Shown: piece after piece, positions 1 to 9,863 of the stretch
Position numbering within the stretch: the first letter of the stretch is position 1
How the letters are laid out: the number at the start of each line of letters is the position of its first letter
NCBI GenBank assembly: GCA_037178625.1
Contig: CM074129.1
Coordinates: 248,001 to 312,000 of the forward strand
Length of the DNA stretch: 64,000 nucleotides
Reading direction: 5' to 3'
Source: Skeletonema tropicum
Taxonomy: Eukaryota > Bacillariophyta > Thalassiosirophyceae > Thalassiosirales > Thalassiosiraceae
Position numbers and translations under genes: made by a program
The notes under the pieces: generated by a model
Databases searched by the model: none
Told to the model about the DNA's origin: nothing
Seen by the model: only the letters and a program-made list of their open reading frames with translations

Positions 1-136
1 ATTACTAGAGACATCTTTGCATACACATAACGTAGTCTGCAATAAGCAGCTCTAGTACCTCTTTTTCTAGCGTGACAGACCACACAGGAGGACCAAGGCG
101 CGACGCCGGTTTTCCGCAGGAAAATGCAGGTGATGC

Positions 137-203
137 AATGATCCACAAGATGCGTGGGTGCCGGTCATTCAATGACCGGTATCCAAGCATCTTGTGGGTC
201 ATT
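137..203. repeat. Nested palindrome (hairpin-forming inverted repeat)
   Basis: Outer arms at 137-153 and 187-203 are complementary with about one mismatch. Inside them a second palindrome sits at 161-179 (CCGGTCATT / AATGACCGG). Together they form a nearly continuous hairpin of about 67 bp. It could be a tiny foldback element or a structured RNA. The flanks 1-136 and 204-398 hold no gene I can support. Confidence 0.6.
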
Positions 204-548
204 CCAAATCCTGCCAGCCAATGACTGGCCGGCTGCTGGCTCTGAATAAGTAGCCTGAATGCAGCTTGTTTGGCCTCATTATCTTACTAACTCTCAGGTC
301 AAGCCTCTCTCTAAGTAGAGCAAGCAAGGCCTCTTTTGTCTTTGACCCACAATCATGATTTACCAGCTCTCGCTCAGGGCACATCAGCATGAAGCGAATT
401 GGGAACAGAACCAGAACGCTGCATTGGAAGAAAAGACGTCCATAAAATAACAACTTGCAACACTCTGCCGAGCCCAAACGCAACAAGCTACGCTACATAC
501 TTGTCAACTTACTTCCTGAAGCCAAATAACCACATCCTCCTCTCGACA

Positions 549-949
549 ATGTTCACCGCCAGATCAACCAAGATGACTCCTTCTTCAACTTCAAGCTCCG
601 AACCAGTGCACACAACTACTGCACCCTGCCACCAGGAGCCGATAGAAATCGATATCGATGCCCTTACTGCAGAAGACCTGCAATCACTGAAACAAGACGA
701 TCCGTCCTCTACTATTCTATCCCCGTTGTCCGGAGGGCAGAGTTCAGTCTTGAGGAGCCCGATATGTCTCATTCCAGTTTCAAAGGATCTACTACCGTCA
801 AGCGACGAACAAGAGTGTCATATGAGTGTCATACGGATCTTCTGTTGGATGATCTCTTGGAAGATTTCGAAGACGAGGAATGTGATGAATCAGCTTTGGA
901 GCAGATTGATTTTGACTTTTCACAGTTGCTTGATCTGTATGCTAGATAG
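549..949 (+). pseudogene. Frameshifted copy of a small acidic diatom orphan protein
   Basis: This is a paralogue of the intact 144-residue ORF at 48628-49062 on the minus strand. Shared blocks are an N-terminal ARSTKMTP, then SEPVHTTTAPCH, IEIDID, DLQSLKQDDP, VKRRTRVSYECHTDLL and a C-terminal LLDLYAR. One T is missing near 704-706 (the intact copy reads ccgttcctc, this one ccgtcctc). The frame that starts at 549 therefore runs into unrelated sequence, and the C-terminal half continues in another frame from about 764 to 949. The 3' flank is also similar between the copies, so the duplication included UTR. No biochemical function is known to me. It could be a sequencing error rather than a true pseudogene. 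A third, truncated relic lies at 54001-54150. Confidence 0.7.
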
Positions 950-1184
950 AAGTAGCAATAACGATAAGACACGAAATGAAAATGTCGCCAAGTTCATCAT
1001 TTGATATAGAAGATATATAGTAGAACCAAGGTAGAACAGCTAAGAGTAAGAGGAATGTACTAATTGTCAAATTATAATCAGATCATTGATATTGTGAAGC
1101 AATCTCCTACGCAATTCTCAGCAATCCTGCCTGCATCATCATTCTTAGCTTTGGTCCGAAATTGTCATGCCTCAATATTGCAAT

Positions 1185-2297
1185 TTAATAGCACCGCTGA
1201 CACTTGCACACTCCTCCATCCATGACATGCTGCATGTCTGGATCGAATAGAATGGATCGCAAGGCATCATTGGATAGAGTCTTGTTTACTTCGTCATCGT
1301 CATCCAGACTGTTTTGACGTTGTATGTTGCTTCTGGTCAGTCGCCGTTTTTGTCTTTTGAGAACTCCTCAAGGCCTTTTCCTCAATGGGCCCATCTCTCT
1401 CAACAACTTTGGTTTTTCCTCAAGAGCCTTGTCATTTTTCTTTTCTCCCTTCGCACCATTATCATCATTCTCTCCTCTAGCATCACATGATCTCCCATAA
1501 CACCTAGAAATTCCATCAGCCAATGCAGTATCTCTGGCTCGTCCGCCTTCAACTTCTCTATGGTATCTTTCGGATGTGTTTTCATGCTCTCCAATGCTGC
1601 CATGTACCTAGGATCATTGCATCCTTTTGACAGCGTTGGATGCTGGGAAAGAGAGGTGAGAAATGTAGGAGATGCCCATGTGGACTGATCAGATTGGAGA
1701 TGAGACGATAGAGCATCTTGGACCTCGGGTAGATGAAGAGGGCTAGCACTGGGAGTAGACGAGACTGGGAGTAGACGAGCTTTCTGTGTTGGATGGCGGC
1801 ACAAAGTCCTCTTGCGACAAGCACTTTCGAGACATAGTGCTACCTTTGGGATTCAATTCCACAATGAGATTGTTCCGCTGCTATTGCTGCGCAGGGGTTA
1901 GAGAAAGAATTTGTAGCTTCTCACCTTTTGAAAGGAAATACTACGCGTATCCAAATGAACTTTTTTGGCATTATTCTTCTGAAGAAACCCTTCTTCGTGC
2001 CAAACGTGGTATTTTTCGCTCGCTTTTGCTCTTCATTTCTTTGTTCTTCTTTCAGGCTCCAGTTGCCATCATTTGCTCTGAAAGAGATGGAGCTGTCGTA
2101 TCATGCGACTTCGTAGATGAGATTTCTTCGAGCTGTTTTCTCTGCAGAAGTGTGTCATTTTTCTTAGGTTCGGACGAGGACGAGGGTGGATCTTCCAGCA
2201 GCAAACTTTTCAGCCGAGCACTCAGGTCGGAATTCAGCATCTTTGAAATTCTCTCTGCGGTGACGCTCTCGGCTCGGTCAATAAAGAAATCCTGCAA
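1185..2297 (-). pseudogene. Decayed STI1/DP-motif co-chaperone-like gene
   Basis: Pieces of one protein are spread over several frames on the minus strand. The N-terminal piece (2297 to ~2080) begins MQDFFIDRAESV. A middle piece (~2080-1900) is charged and contains KEEQRNEEQKRA followed by TFGTKKGFF. A first STI1-like region (~1800-1480) has FLTSLSQHPTL, DPRYMAALESM and EFLGVMGDH. A second STI1-like motif (~1325-1185) has LRSILFDPDMQHVM. Motifs of this kind bind Hsp70/Hsp90-associated partners in STI1/Hop-like proteins. Frame breaks lie in the N-terminal/middle junction, at a 16 bp tandem duplication (1748-1779), just after GVMGDH, and before the last block. Some of these could be tiny introns, but the tandem duplication cannot. 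The gene is divergent from the secreted protein at 2568. Confidence 0.6.
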
Positions 2298-2567
2298 TCG
2301 AATGACGCAATGAGAGTCGAGATGTGCAAGATGAGATTTTGAAATATTACCCTCTGAGTATCGTGTCGTACTACATCATGAGTATGGTACAATAGATACG
2401 TGACACGCACCAAGGGTCCCGGGACAAAGAACAATGAGCGAGTTAAATCTTGTGGAATCTCCTCTCTGCAAACGGGAGTCAAAAAGAGCACGTGCTCCAG
2501 CCGATGCTTTGCTCTCCAAGAGCTCATAATTTCTTATCACAACCACTTTCACTTCATTACTATCAAC

Positions 2568-3470
2568 ATGAACTTCCGCATCGCATCCCTTCTCCTTGCC
2601 ATAGCCACTGCTGCTGCTGCGGCGGCTTCCACAAAATCTTCCAAGGCGTACCACATCTTCAGCGTTGACCCACGTCCAAAGGCTGGTAAATCCTCCTCGG
2701 TCAGCGAGGGATCGGACGTCACCGCCAAGTCTTCGAAGACTCTCAGTCTTCCTTCTTCCTCGACCCACTCTTCCAAGACGGCCAAGGATTCCAAGATGGT
2801 CAAATCATCTGCCAAGGCGGCGAAGTGCATCGATCAATCTGTGCCCATGTCTGTGAGCACGACCGACACGACTGGCAACTCTTCGCTCAGCCCAAGCTTG
2901 AGCATGGAGAGCAAAGCTGCCAAGTCGAAGGCGGCCAAATGTCACCCCATGAGCATGAGTGTCTCGAGTGTCTCGATGAGCATTGAGACAGCAATGCCCA
3001 CTTATTATCCGACGTATGTTCCGACTGATGCGACTTATGAGCCAACTGATGCGACACCCACTTATTATCCGACTGATGTTCTGACTGATGAGCCAACGCA
3101 TGCCCCGACGCCCGTTCCGACGCATGCTCCTTCAACTCGCCGTCCCACTCAAAGGATGGTGTGTCAATCTGGAAATTTTGTCGATCCCCTTGGACGTGAC
3201 TGTTTCTGGTACGAAGATCCAAACATCGAACTCGGATGTGAATCTCTCCGTGATTCGAGCTCGGACGTCAACTTGACTAATAGCGAAGGCAAAACCCCAT
3301 GGGACGAGTGCTGCTTTTGCGGCGGAGGAACGATGGTTCCTGAGGATACCACCTTTCTTGGACGCAACCTCGAAGTTGTCAATGAATCAAATGATGTCGT
3401 TCAGCAAATGGAAATGGGAGCTGTCTCTGTAGAGGGCGACTTCAATGGAACACCTGGTGATCCGAACTAA
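2568..3470 (+). CDS. Secreted Lys/Ser-rich protein, silaffin-like candidate
   Basis: 300 residues. The start at 2568 was chosen because it begins a clear signal peptide (residues 1-20, hydrophobic core then poly-Ala); an in-frame ATG at 2400 would bury it. Residues 21-125 are Ser/Lys-rich with repeated KxxK motifs: K23/K26, K54/K57, K70/K73/K76, K83/K86, K116/K119 and K121/K124. KxxK clusters behind a signal peptide are the hallmark of diatom silaffins and related biosilica proteins, where the lysines carry polyamines and the serines are phosphorylated. Residues 143-195 are Pro/Thr repeats of the PTYYPT and PTHAPT kind. Residues 199-254 form a Cys-rich module (CQSGNFVDPLGRDC, then GC and CCFCGGG) of a type I associate with diatom extracellular proteins. 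An extracellular or cell-wall location follows from this; silica binding is inference. Confidence 0.72.
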   Translation: MNFRIASLLLAIATAAAAAASTKSSKAYHIFSVDPRPKAGKSSSVSEGSDVTAKSSKTLSLPSSSTHSSKTAKDSKMVKSSAKAAKCIDQSVPMSVSTTDTTGNSSLSPSLSMESKAAKSKAAKCHPMSMSVSSVSMSIETAMPTYYPTYVPTDATYEPTDATPTYYPTDVLTDEPTHAPTPVPTHAPSTRRPTQRMVCQSGNFVDPLGRDCFWYEDPNIELGCESLRDSSSDVNLTNSEGKTPWDECCFCGGGTMVPEDTTFLGRNLEVVNESNDVVQQMEMGAVSVEGDFNGTPGDPN

Positions 3471-4050
3471 ATCAGATACATAACCTAAAGCCCCACACAC
3501 CGGATATGAACTCCGAGAGGATTACAGAACTGTGCTCACCTTTCTCATACCATCAATATTCGCTGAGAAGCAATCTGCTGCACTGCTGGATAGGCTAACA
3601 CTACAGATCGCCGAGAATCCGTAGTGAATGAGCACATTGCTCCATGTCCATGATGATCTCCATCGTCATCATTATTTGTACCGCCTTCGTCATTATTTGA
3701 TGCCGAAAAAAATCTGTCGTCTTTTTAGATCTGGAGCAGGAGGCGGATACTGTGATGGGGATAGGGGGATCGGCAAGGTTGAGTTTGATGTTCTGTCTCG
3801 GCCGTCGCCGAGGAAGGATAGAAGAATCATCTCCACTCCTCCAATCGTATAACAAGGCCGAAAAGTATTCTAATTGTGATTGCTCTGGTGCGGTTTTGGT
3901 GGTTGGCGTGTCTTTAATCGTGCGGATGGCTGCTCAAGTAGCTGGTTGTTATTGGTTGTTGCCAACAAGTAGATAAGTACTTCTTTAGAAGTTAAGTACT
4001 TCTTTAGAAGTACCTCTCTAGCAAGAAGCAAGAACACAAAATATAAGAGA
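3471..4050. other. Intergenic, no gene recognised
   Basis: Only short ORFs without recognisable motifs occur here. Near 3974-4012 an 18-19 bp unit (aagtacttctttagaagt) is present twice in tandem, and the second copy is part of a palindrome gtacttct/agaagtac. Confidence 0.5.
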
Positions 4051-4078
4051 GACAGAAAATGGCCATGAACTGGATGTG

Positions 4079-4216
4079 CTTATGGAATTCTTCAAGGCAA
4101 AATGGGTCGAAAAAGATGTTCTTGCTGCTACTCTTCGTGATCATCAGGCCGCTGTTGATGCAGCCAAGAGTCCGCACAGGGAGGCAGCTGCACAATATTT
4201 TGGATACTGCTTCTAG
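4079..4216 (+). pseudogene. C-terminal relic of a MYND/RING-like/Sel1 gene
   Basis: Forty-five codons plus a stop match the last 45 or so residues of the gene ending at 5701. Shared blocks are LMEFFKAKWVEKD, LAATLRDHQAAVDAAKSP and REAAAQY. Everything upstream of LMEFF is missing. The 3' flank (a stretch reading cttgtggacatttcc, then ttctgagcagtg) also matches the flank after 5701. It is therefore the tail of an older tandem duplicate in the same cluster and is not expected to encode a functional protein. Confidence 0.75.
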
Positions 4217-4768
4217 AAGTAGGCATCATAAGATGATATACTTATTTCGTTTACCCTTTGCTTCTGAACTTAAAGGTGCCAATCTCAGTTTTGGTTGCCA
4301 TATCATGATTTCGACAAAATCAACTTAGCTGCAGCTGCATCTTGTGGACATTTCCCGGCAAGAAATCAACGGTGGAATCGTTTGTGTAGTGGTAAGTTTC
4401 TGAGCAGTGACTCAAAAAGAACATAGCCACAAAGAGGATTTGTCAGCAAAGATGAGATTGCTGCCACCCTTGTCTCACCCTTGTGCACACCACTGCCTAC
4501 CATCCAAGCAGCTGTAGAGCTGTAGAGCTGTAGAGCTGTAGACTGTAGAGCTACGTGGTGAGATGCCCGTCTTATTGATGGCGCGCCCAGGCCACCGCTC
4601 CGCAACCTCGCTCGCACATCGCATCACAAGCGAGCAATTGAGCTATGACCAATGACGGCCTCCACATAGCTCATACCACAACCACACATGTTGTGTTTAA
4701 ATTGAGCTTCTTGTGTTGCCTCATGTTGAGGAACTTGGGATAATATTTTGGAGTGGCGTTAAAATAAT
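4217..4768. other. Duplicated intergenic spacer with a short microsatellite
   Basis: The first ~200 bp resemble the spacer after 5701, consistent with tandem duplication of the MYND/Sel1 unit. At about 4511-4552 an approximately 10 bp unit (gctgtagagc-like) is repeated four times. No gene was recognised. Confidence 0.5.
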
Positions 4769-5701
4769 ATGTGCAAAGATAATACTAATACGACGGTAAA
4801 CACATCCTGTTGCGCTTCATGCGGCATCGCAGAAAATGATGATATAAAATTGAAGAATTGCACTGCTTGCTATCTTGCTAAATATTGCAGCATTACATGC
4901 TAGAAGGAGCATAGGAAGGAACACAAACGAGGCTGAAAAAAACGAGCGGCTGAGTTGCGTGAGCTGAGAGATCAGACGGCTGAATTACGTGATGAATTAT
5001 TATTCAAGCAACCGGAAAGTAGTCATCGTGGTGACTGCCCAATCTGCTGTTTACCTCTGCCACTCGACTCAAAGAAATGTAGTATGATGGCACGTTGTAG
5101 TAAATTGATTTGTAAAGGGTGCGTTCATGCTAATAAGATTCGAGAGGCGGAGATGAGGCTTGAACAATCGTGTCCATTCTGTCGAGAAGCAAACCCCTAT
5201 ACAGATGAAGAAGTTGATAAGCAAAGGATGAAAAGAGTAGAGGCGAATGACCCAGTTGCGATATGCGATGAAGGAGTATTTCAATACATGAAAGGAAACT
5301 ATAGTGGAGCATTAGAGTGTTATACAAAAGCTGCATGTTTGGGAAATGCTGAGGCGCATTTGAAACTGTCATCTTTGTATAATAGTGGGGATTGTGTTGA
5401 CACGGATATTAGGAAGGCAGTGCAACATCTGGAAGAAGCTTCAATTGGTGGGCATCCCACAGCGAGGTTCCTTCTTGGAAGTTGTGAATTAGAAAATGAC
5501 AATACCGAGAGAGCTGTGAAACATTACATCATCGCCGCCAAACAGGGAAATGATGATTCAATGAAGGCGCTGATGGAATTCTTCAAGGTAAATTGGGTCG
5601 AAAAAGATATTCTTGCGGCTACTCTTCGTGAGCATCAGGCTGCTGTAGATGCAGCCAAGAGTCCGCAGAGGGAGGCAGCTGCACAATATCATGGATGCTG
5701 A
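4769..5701 (+). pseudogene. MYND/RING-like/Sel1 gene with two in-frame stops in the MYND finger
   Basis: From ATG 4769 the frame encodes a MYND zinc finger (CCASCGIAE, KYCSITC) but meets TAG near 4901-4903 and TGA near 4934-4936. These fall where paralogues have Gln (CQ) and a zinc-binding Cys. After the stops the same frame stays open to 5701. A product could start at ATG 4955 (248 residues), with a RING-like Cys cluster (CPICCLPLPL, CSKLICKGC, CPFCRE) and then Sel1-type helical repeats (AEAHLKLSSLYNSG, GHPTARFLLGSCE). Sel1 repeats are protein-interaction scaffolds, and RING-like modules often serve in ubiquitin ligation; the activity here is unknown. It is the second member of a tandem cluster (4079-6950). 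Either it is a pseudogene or it is expressed as a MYND-less form. Confidence 0.7.
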
Positions 5702-6029
5702 AGAAAGATTGGTGATATGTAGTGAAAAACTCTATCTTCGTAGGCGTAGGTCTAGATATTTGAATTTTGCAATTAACTCAGAAATGCCAATCTTTGTGTT
5801 GTTGCTTCATAGCATTATTTTGGCGAAGCAACTTATCATCTTGTGGACATTTTCAGGCAAGAAATCAATCATGAAAGCGTTTGTATGGAGGCAAGTATAT
5901 CTTCTTTCTTTTGAAATCAATCATGCTCAGCGGGGGGCATTTCTGAGCAGTGGCTCAAACAGTCACAAGTACATTGAGCCTGGGCTAGGTTTCGGTTTGA
6001 ACCGCGCACTTGTGGTAGACGTGTCGAAT

Positions 6030-6950
6030 ATGAGCAAGACAAATGAGCCGGATTGCGACACGAGATGCTGCGCTTCCTGTGGCATTGCGGAGGTCGGTGA
6101 CGTCAAATTGATGAGGTGCACCGCTTGCTATCTCGTTCGATACTGCAGCGTCATATGTCAAAGAAATCATCGTCCGCAACACAAGCGAGCGTGTAAGAGA
6201 CATGCGGCGGAATTACGTGACGAGCTATTGTTTAGGCAACCGGAGAGTAGCCATATTGGGGACTGTCCGATCTGTATGTTACCTCTGTTGCTGGGTTCAA
6301 ATATTTGACGGACTGCTGCAGCAAAGTCATTTGTAGAGGGTGTCAACTTGCCAATGAAGTCGCGTTACGCGAGAGGGGCAAATCTCCGTCACAACTATTC
6401 TGCCCATTTTGCCGAGAAGCTGCGCCCGGAACAGAGGAAGGATGTGAAAAGCAAAGGATGAAAAGAGATGAATGATCCGGTTGCTATTCGTCACATGGGC
6501 ACACGCTTCTATCACGAAGGGGACTATGACAATGCATTTGATTACTTCACAAAGGCATGTGCATTGGGCGATGTGCATTGGGCGATGTGCATTGGGCGAT
6601 GCGGATGCACATTACCAATTGTCGACAATGTACAGGGACGGATTTGTTGAGCAGGACAAGAAAAAGGAAGTGTATCATTTGGAGGAAGCTACAATTCTTG
6701 GTCATCCGGGAGCTAGGTGTAATCTTGCCGTGATGGATGGCGAAAATGGAAGATATGAAAGAGAAGTGAAGCATATATGATCGCTGCAAGTCTTAGGCAT
6801 GACCTGTCATCGAAGAATCTGAAACTTCATTATCTAGAGGGATCTGTGAAAAAGGACGACCTTGCCACGGCTATCCGTGCATATCAAGCTGCCGTGGATG
6901 CAATGAGCAGTCCTCAGAGAGATGCAGCAGCTGTACTCTTACTCCAGTAG
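6030..6950 (+). pseudogene. Multiply frameshifted MYND/RING-like/Sel1 gene
   Basis: This copy has an intact MYND finger at the N-terminus (CCASCGIAEV, RYCSVICQRNH, QHKRACKRH) followed by CPICMLPL. The frame is then lost at about 6300. The RING-like part resumes in another frame (TDCCSKVICRGC, CPFCREAAPGTEE), the frame shifts again at about 6470, and the Sel1 part is broken by two extra copies of a 14 bp unit (6559-6600, three copies in tandem). A further 1 bp loss lies near 6773 before the C-terminus (AIRAYQAAVDAMSSPQRD), which ends at 6950. At least four independent lesions make a functional product very unlikely. The gene is the last member of the tandem cluster. Confidence 0.8.
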
Positions 6951-7582
6951 AATACAATTTAGGTGCTATTTTCTAAGATGATAGTTTGAGTAGGGGCCAA
7001 GTGCTGTGGCTGTGATATACCGAGAGCAAGTGATTGTGATTGAATACATATCCAATATATGAGTGAATTCGTGGATAGTCAAGAAAGCGGGTTAGAGTTT
7101 GAAACTTAGGGAACTCGGGGGCTCAGACTAACACTAAATTCAATAATGATCAGCAATCATTTCAAATATTCTTCATGCACACACAGGTCATGATCATGAG
7201 TAGGTACTATTACTATTAATCAGCTATTCGCTAACCAATCATACTTTCTTTACAGTGAATCATCTCCTCTGTGTAAAGATGTGCTTGATTATCGTCAAGG
7301 CCCTCTTTGTGGTCCAGTCGTACATCAATGGCAATGGAAGAGGTATGGCTATAGTTTGAAGCTTGCTTCCACTTCCACCTCCAAGCATTGGTAGAATGTT
7401 TCATTTCAATCTCCCCTTCTCATACCATTATAACTCTATGAGATCAGCATTCAGCATTAATAGCCACCTCTGCACGATGAGCCGCCCAGTTGTTGCAATA
7501 GATCCCACAGGAAGGTGTAAGAGCGAGCACGACCAACAGACACAGTTGGATGGATAGATAGATAGATAATTTTAGTCATTAC
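6951..7582. other. Intergenic, no gene recognised
   Basis: I see only short ORFs and a small GATA microsatellite at about 7554-7568, next to the following inverted-repeat element. Confidence 0.5.
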
Positions 7583-7961
7583 ACCGTTCCTTACGCAAAA
7601 GTTTTTTCCGCTCGCTTCTGACGATTTTGTGACTTGTGGAACTCCGACAAACTTTCCGGATTGCCGCGGCGCAGAAATTTTTCTTCCGTGTGTACCAATA
7701 GGCTTTTAATTCTAGTGCGCTAGTGCGCGGGCGCACTAAATTTGTAGGTGTTGTGGGGAAACAGGGAAGTGAAAAGATTCAAAAAAATATATTACTAAGT
7801 TCCTACGTTGAAGGGCTGTTTTCCTTCCTTACGTACGCAGATCGGACCTTTTGAGAAGGAAGGAAGACATCTTCTATTTTCTGCACGCAAAATACGTCAC
7901 CACTCCATTCCACAAATCACAAGTGTCGTCATCCGGAAAAAACTTTTGCGTAAGGAACGGT
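7583..7961. mobile_element. 379 bp MITE-like inverted-repeat element
   Basis: The termini ACCGTTCCTTACGCAAAAG and its reverse complement form a perfect inverted repeat of about 28 bp, followed by weaker matching for another ~25 bp. There is no transposase. The flanks are TTAC (left) and TTAA (right), which would fit an imperfect TTAA duplication of the piggyBac type, but this is not proven. A second palindrome rich in AGTGCGC lies inside, near 7715-7737. Confidence 0.7.
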
Positions 7962-7994
7962 TTAAGGCCACTGTACTACAATACTCCTACGATA

Positions 7995-8201
7995 CAGGTG
8001 AACCTCGCGAACTAAACCCCCCTACTCGGCTTAGACCCCCCCTCCAAATCAGCCTCATTTTAGACCCCCTTCCGGTTTCTACTAGTAGTTACTAGGGAAT
8101 TAGTATGTGACTATTCCGAAAGTCAGACTCCCCTCTACTTAGAGCAGACTAGCCAAAATTTTTAGGCCTCCGGGGGGGTTTAGTTCGCGGAGGTTCACCT
8201 G
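7995..8201. mobile_element. 207 bp MITE-like element with TA target duplication
   Basis: The ends CAGGTGAACCT...GCGAACTAAACCCCCC and the reverse complement pair over about 30 bp with one base gap. The element is bounded by TA on both sides (7993-7994 and 8202-8203), as expected for Tc1/mariner-type non-autonomous elements. It has no ORF. It lies only 33 bp after the previous element and 41 bp before the 1,286 bp array. Confidence 0.7.
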
Positions 8202-8579
8202 TAACTGTCTGTTAGTCCGGTCTACTTCATGATATACAACAAGTATTAACCCGGATTTGCAACCCAAGTAGCAAAAGTTACAGAGGAATTCGTAGCGTGA
8301 TTATACAATAAAAATATATCACGGTCAGGAGCGTGGTATGTCGGTCTTAATTGTGGTATTTTATGGTCATTTTGCAACCGAAGTTGCAAAAATCCTTGCA
8401 AAAGAGCATGCTTTTTGCAACTTTTGCAACCCAAAGTAAACGCAGTGTGACAGCGCAGAGCGGTCATTGGTCACACTTCTTTTCCATCGCTCCGGCAGGC
8501 GCCGATCACCATAAGTACACTCTAGCCCAGCTAGATCAACACACCATCATCTATACGACCGTGCGATAGCAGAATACAT

Positions 8580-9863
8580 TGTATGGCGTTCCCATAAGGC
8601 AGCTGAATCGAATGTTATGGCTGATGTCGAACGATATATCGATCATCTAGTAGAGAGACGTATCGTCCATACCATACATCAGCGGCTGACATATTGTGTG
8701 TGCCGACACAAATATCACGTTTGGTGTGATAAAAAACGAGTATAATAGAGGATTATGTACGGGGTACAATGATGGCGCACTCACTACTTGCATGGGTATA
8801 GCGTACTGATCGATGAGTCAGTTGGCAACAGAAGCAAGATGAAAATTGACTTGAAAAGCTAATTCAACACACATAATGCAAACATGTTCATGGCATTGGG
8901 TAATAGGATATATTAGATCTTTCCGAGACACTGCAAATAACATAACATTGAATAACAACTAATTATTGACGGAACGTGTGTACGACTTATCATAGAAAAG
9001 CATTTTGCCATATGATAGGATGTCAGGGATAAGCGCAACGCACATCACCCTCTTAGACGACAACATCATTGACGACCACTCGTCTGAGCACACTCAGAGA
9101 TAGCCACGATAACATTTCAAACAACATCTCACGTCCACTCAATTGTTGAAAACTGCCGCTGCTGTTGTCGTAGATGTGATCTTCCCTCCGGTTTGGATTG
9201 ATTTGCTGTGAGAAACAAACTTGTATGGCGTTCCCATAAGGCAGCTGAATCGAATGTTATGGCTGATGTCGAACGATATATCGATCATCTAGTAGAGAGA
9301 CGTATCGTCCATACCATACATCAGCGGCTGACATATTGTGTGTGCCGACACAAATATCACGTTTGGTGTGATAAAAAACGAGTATAATAGAGGATTATGT
9401 ACGGGGTACAATGATGGCGCACTCACTACTTGCATGGGTATAGCGTACTGATCGATGAGTCAGTTGGCAACAGAAGCAAGATGAAAATTGACTTGAAAAG
9501 CTAATTCAACACACATAATGCAAACATGTTCATGGCATTGGGTAATAGGATATATTAGATCTTTCCGAGACACTGCAAATAACATAACATTGAATAACAA
9601 CTAATTATTGACGGAACGTGTGCACGACTTATCATAGAAAAGCATTTTGCCATATGATAGGATGTCAGGGATAAGCGCAACGCACATCACCCTCTTAGAC
9701 GACAACATCATTGACGACCACTCGTCTGAGCACACTCAGAGATAGCCACGATAACATTTCAAACAACATCTCACGTCCACTCAATTGTTGAAAACTGCCG
9801 CTGCTGTTGTCGTAGATGTGATCTTCCCTCCGGTTTGGATTGATTTGCTGTGAGAAACAAACA
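8580..9863. repeat. 642 bp internal tandem duplication in the first array unit
   Basis: The segment starting ttgtatggcgttccc at about 8580 and ending gagaaacaaac at about 9221 is immediately repeated (~9222-9863). The only difference seen is C instead of T at 9623. The junction aaacaaac|ttgtatgg has no evident microhomology. The duplicated block is almost exactly half of the 1,286 bp unit (642 versus 644 bp for the rest). Confidence 0.85.

Noticed and set aside
4769..4960. Stop-codon reassignment (TAG as Gln, TGA as Cys) in the MYND gene
   Set aside because: Other genes in the window use these codons as ordinary stops, and paralogues show independent decay; two point mutations are simpler.
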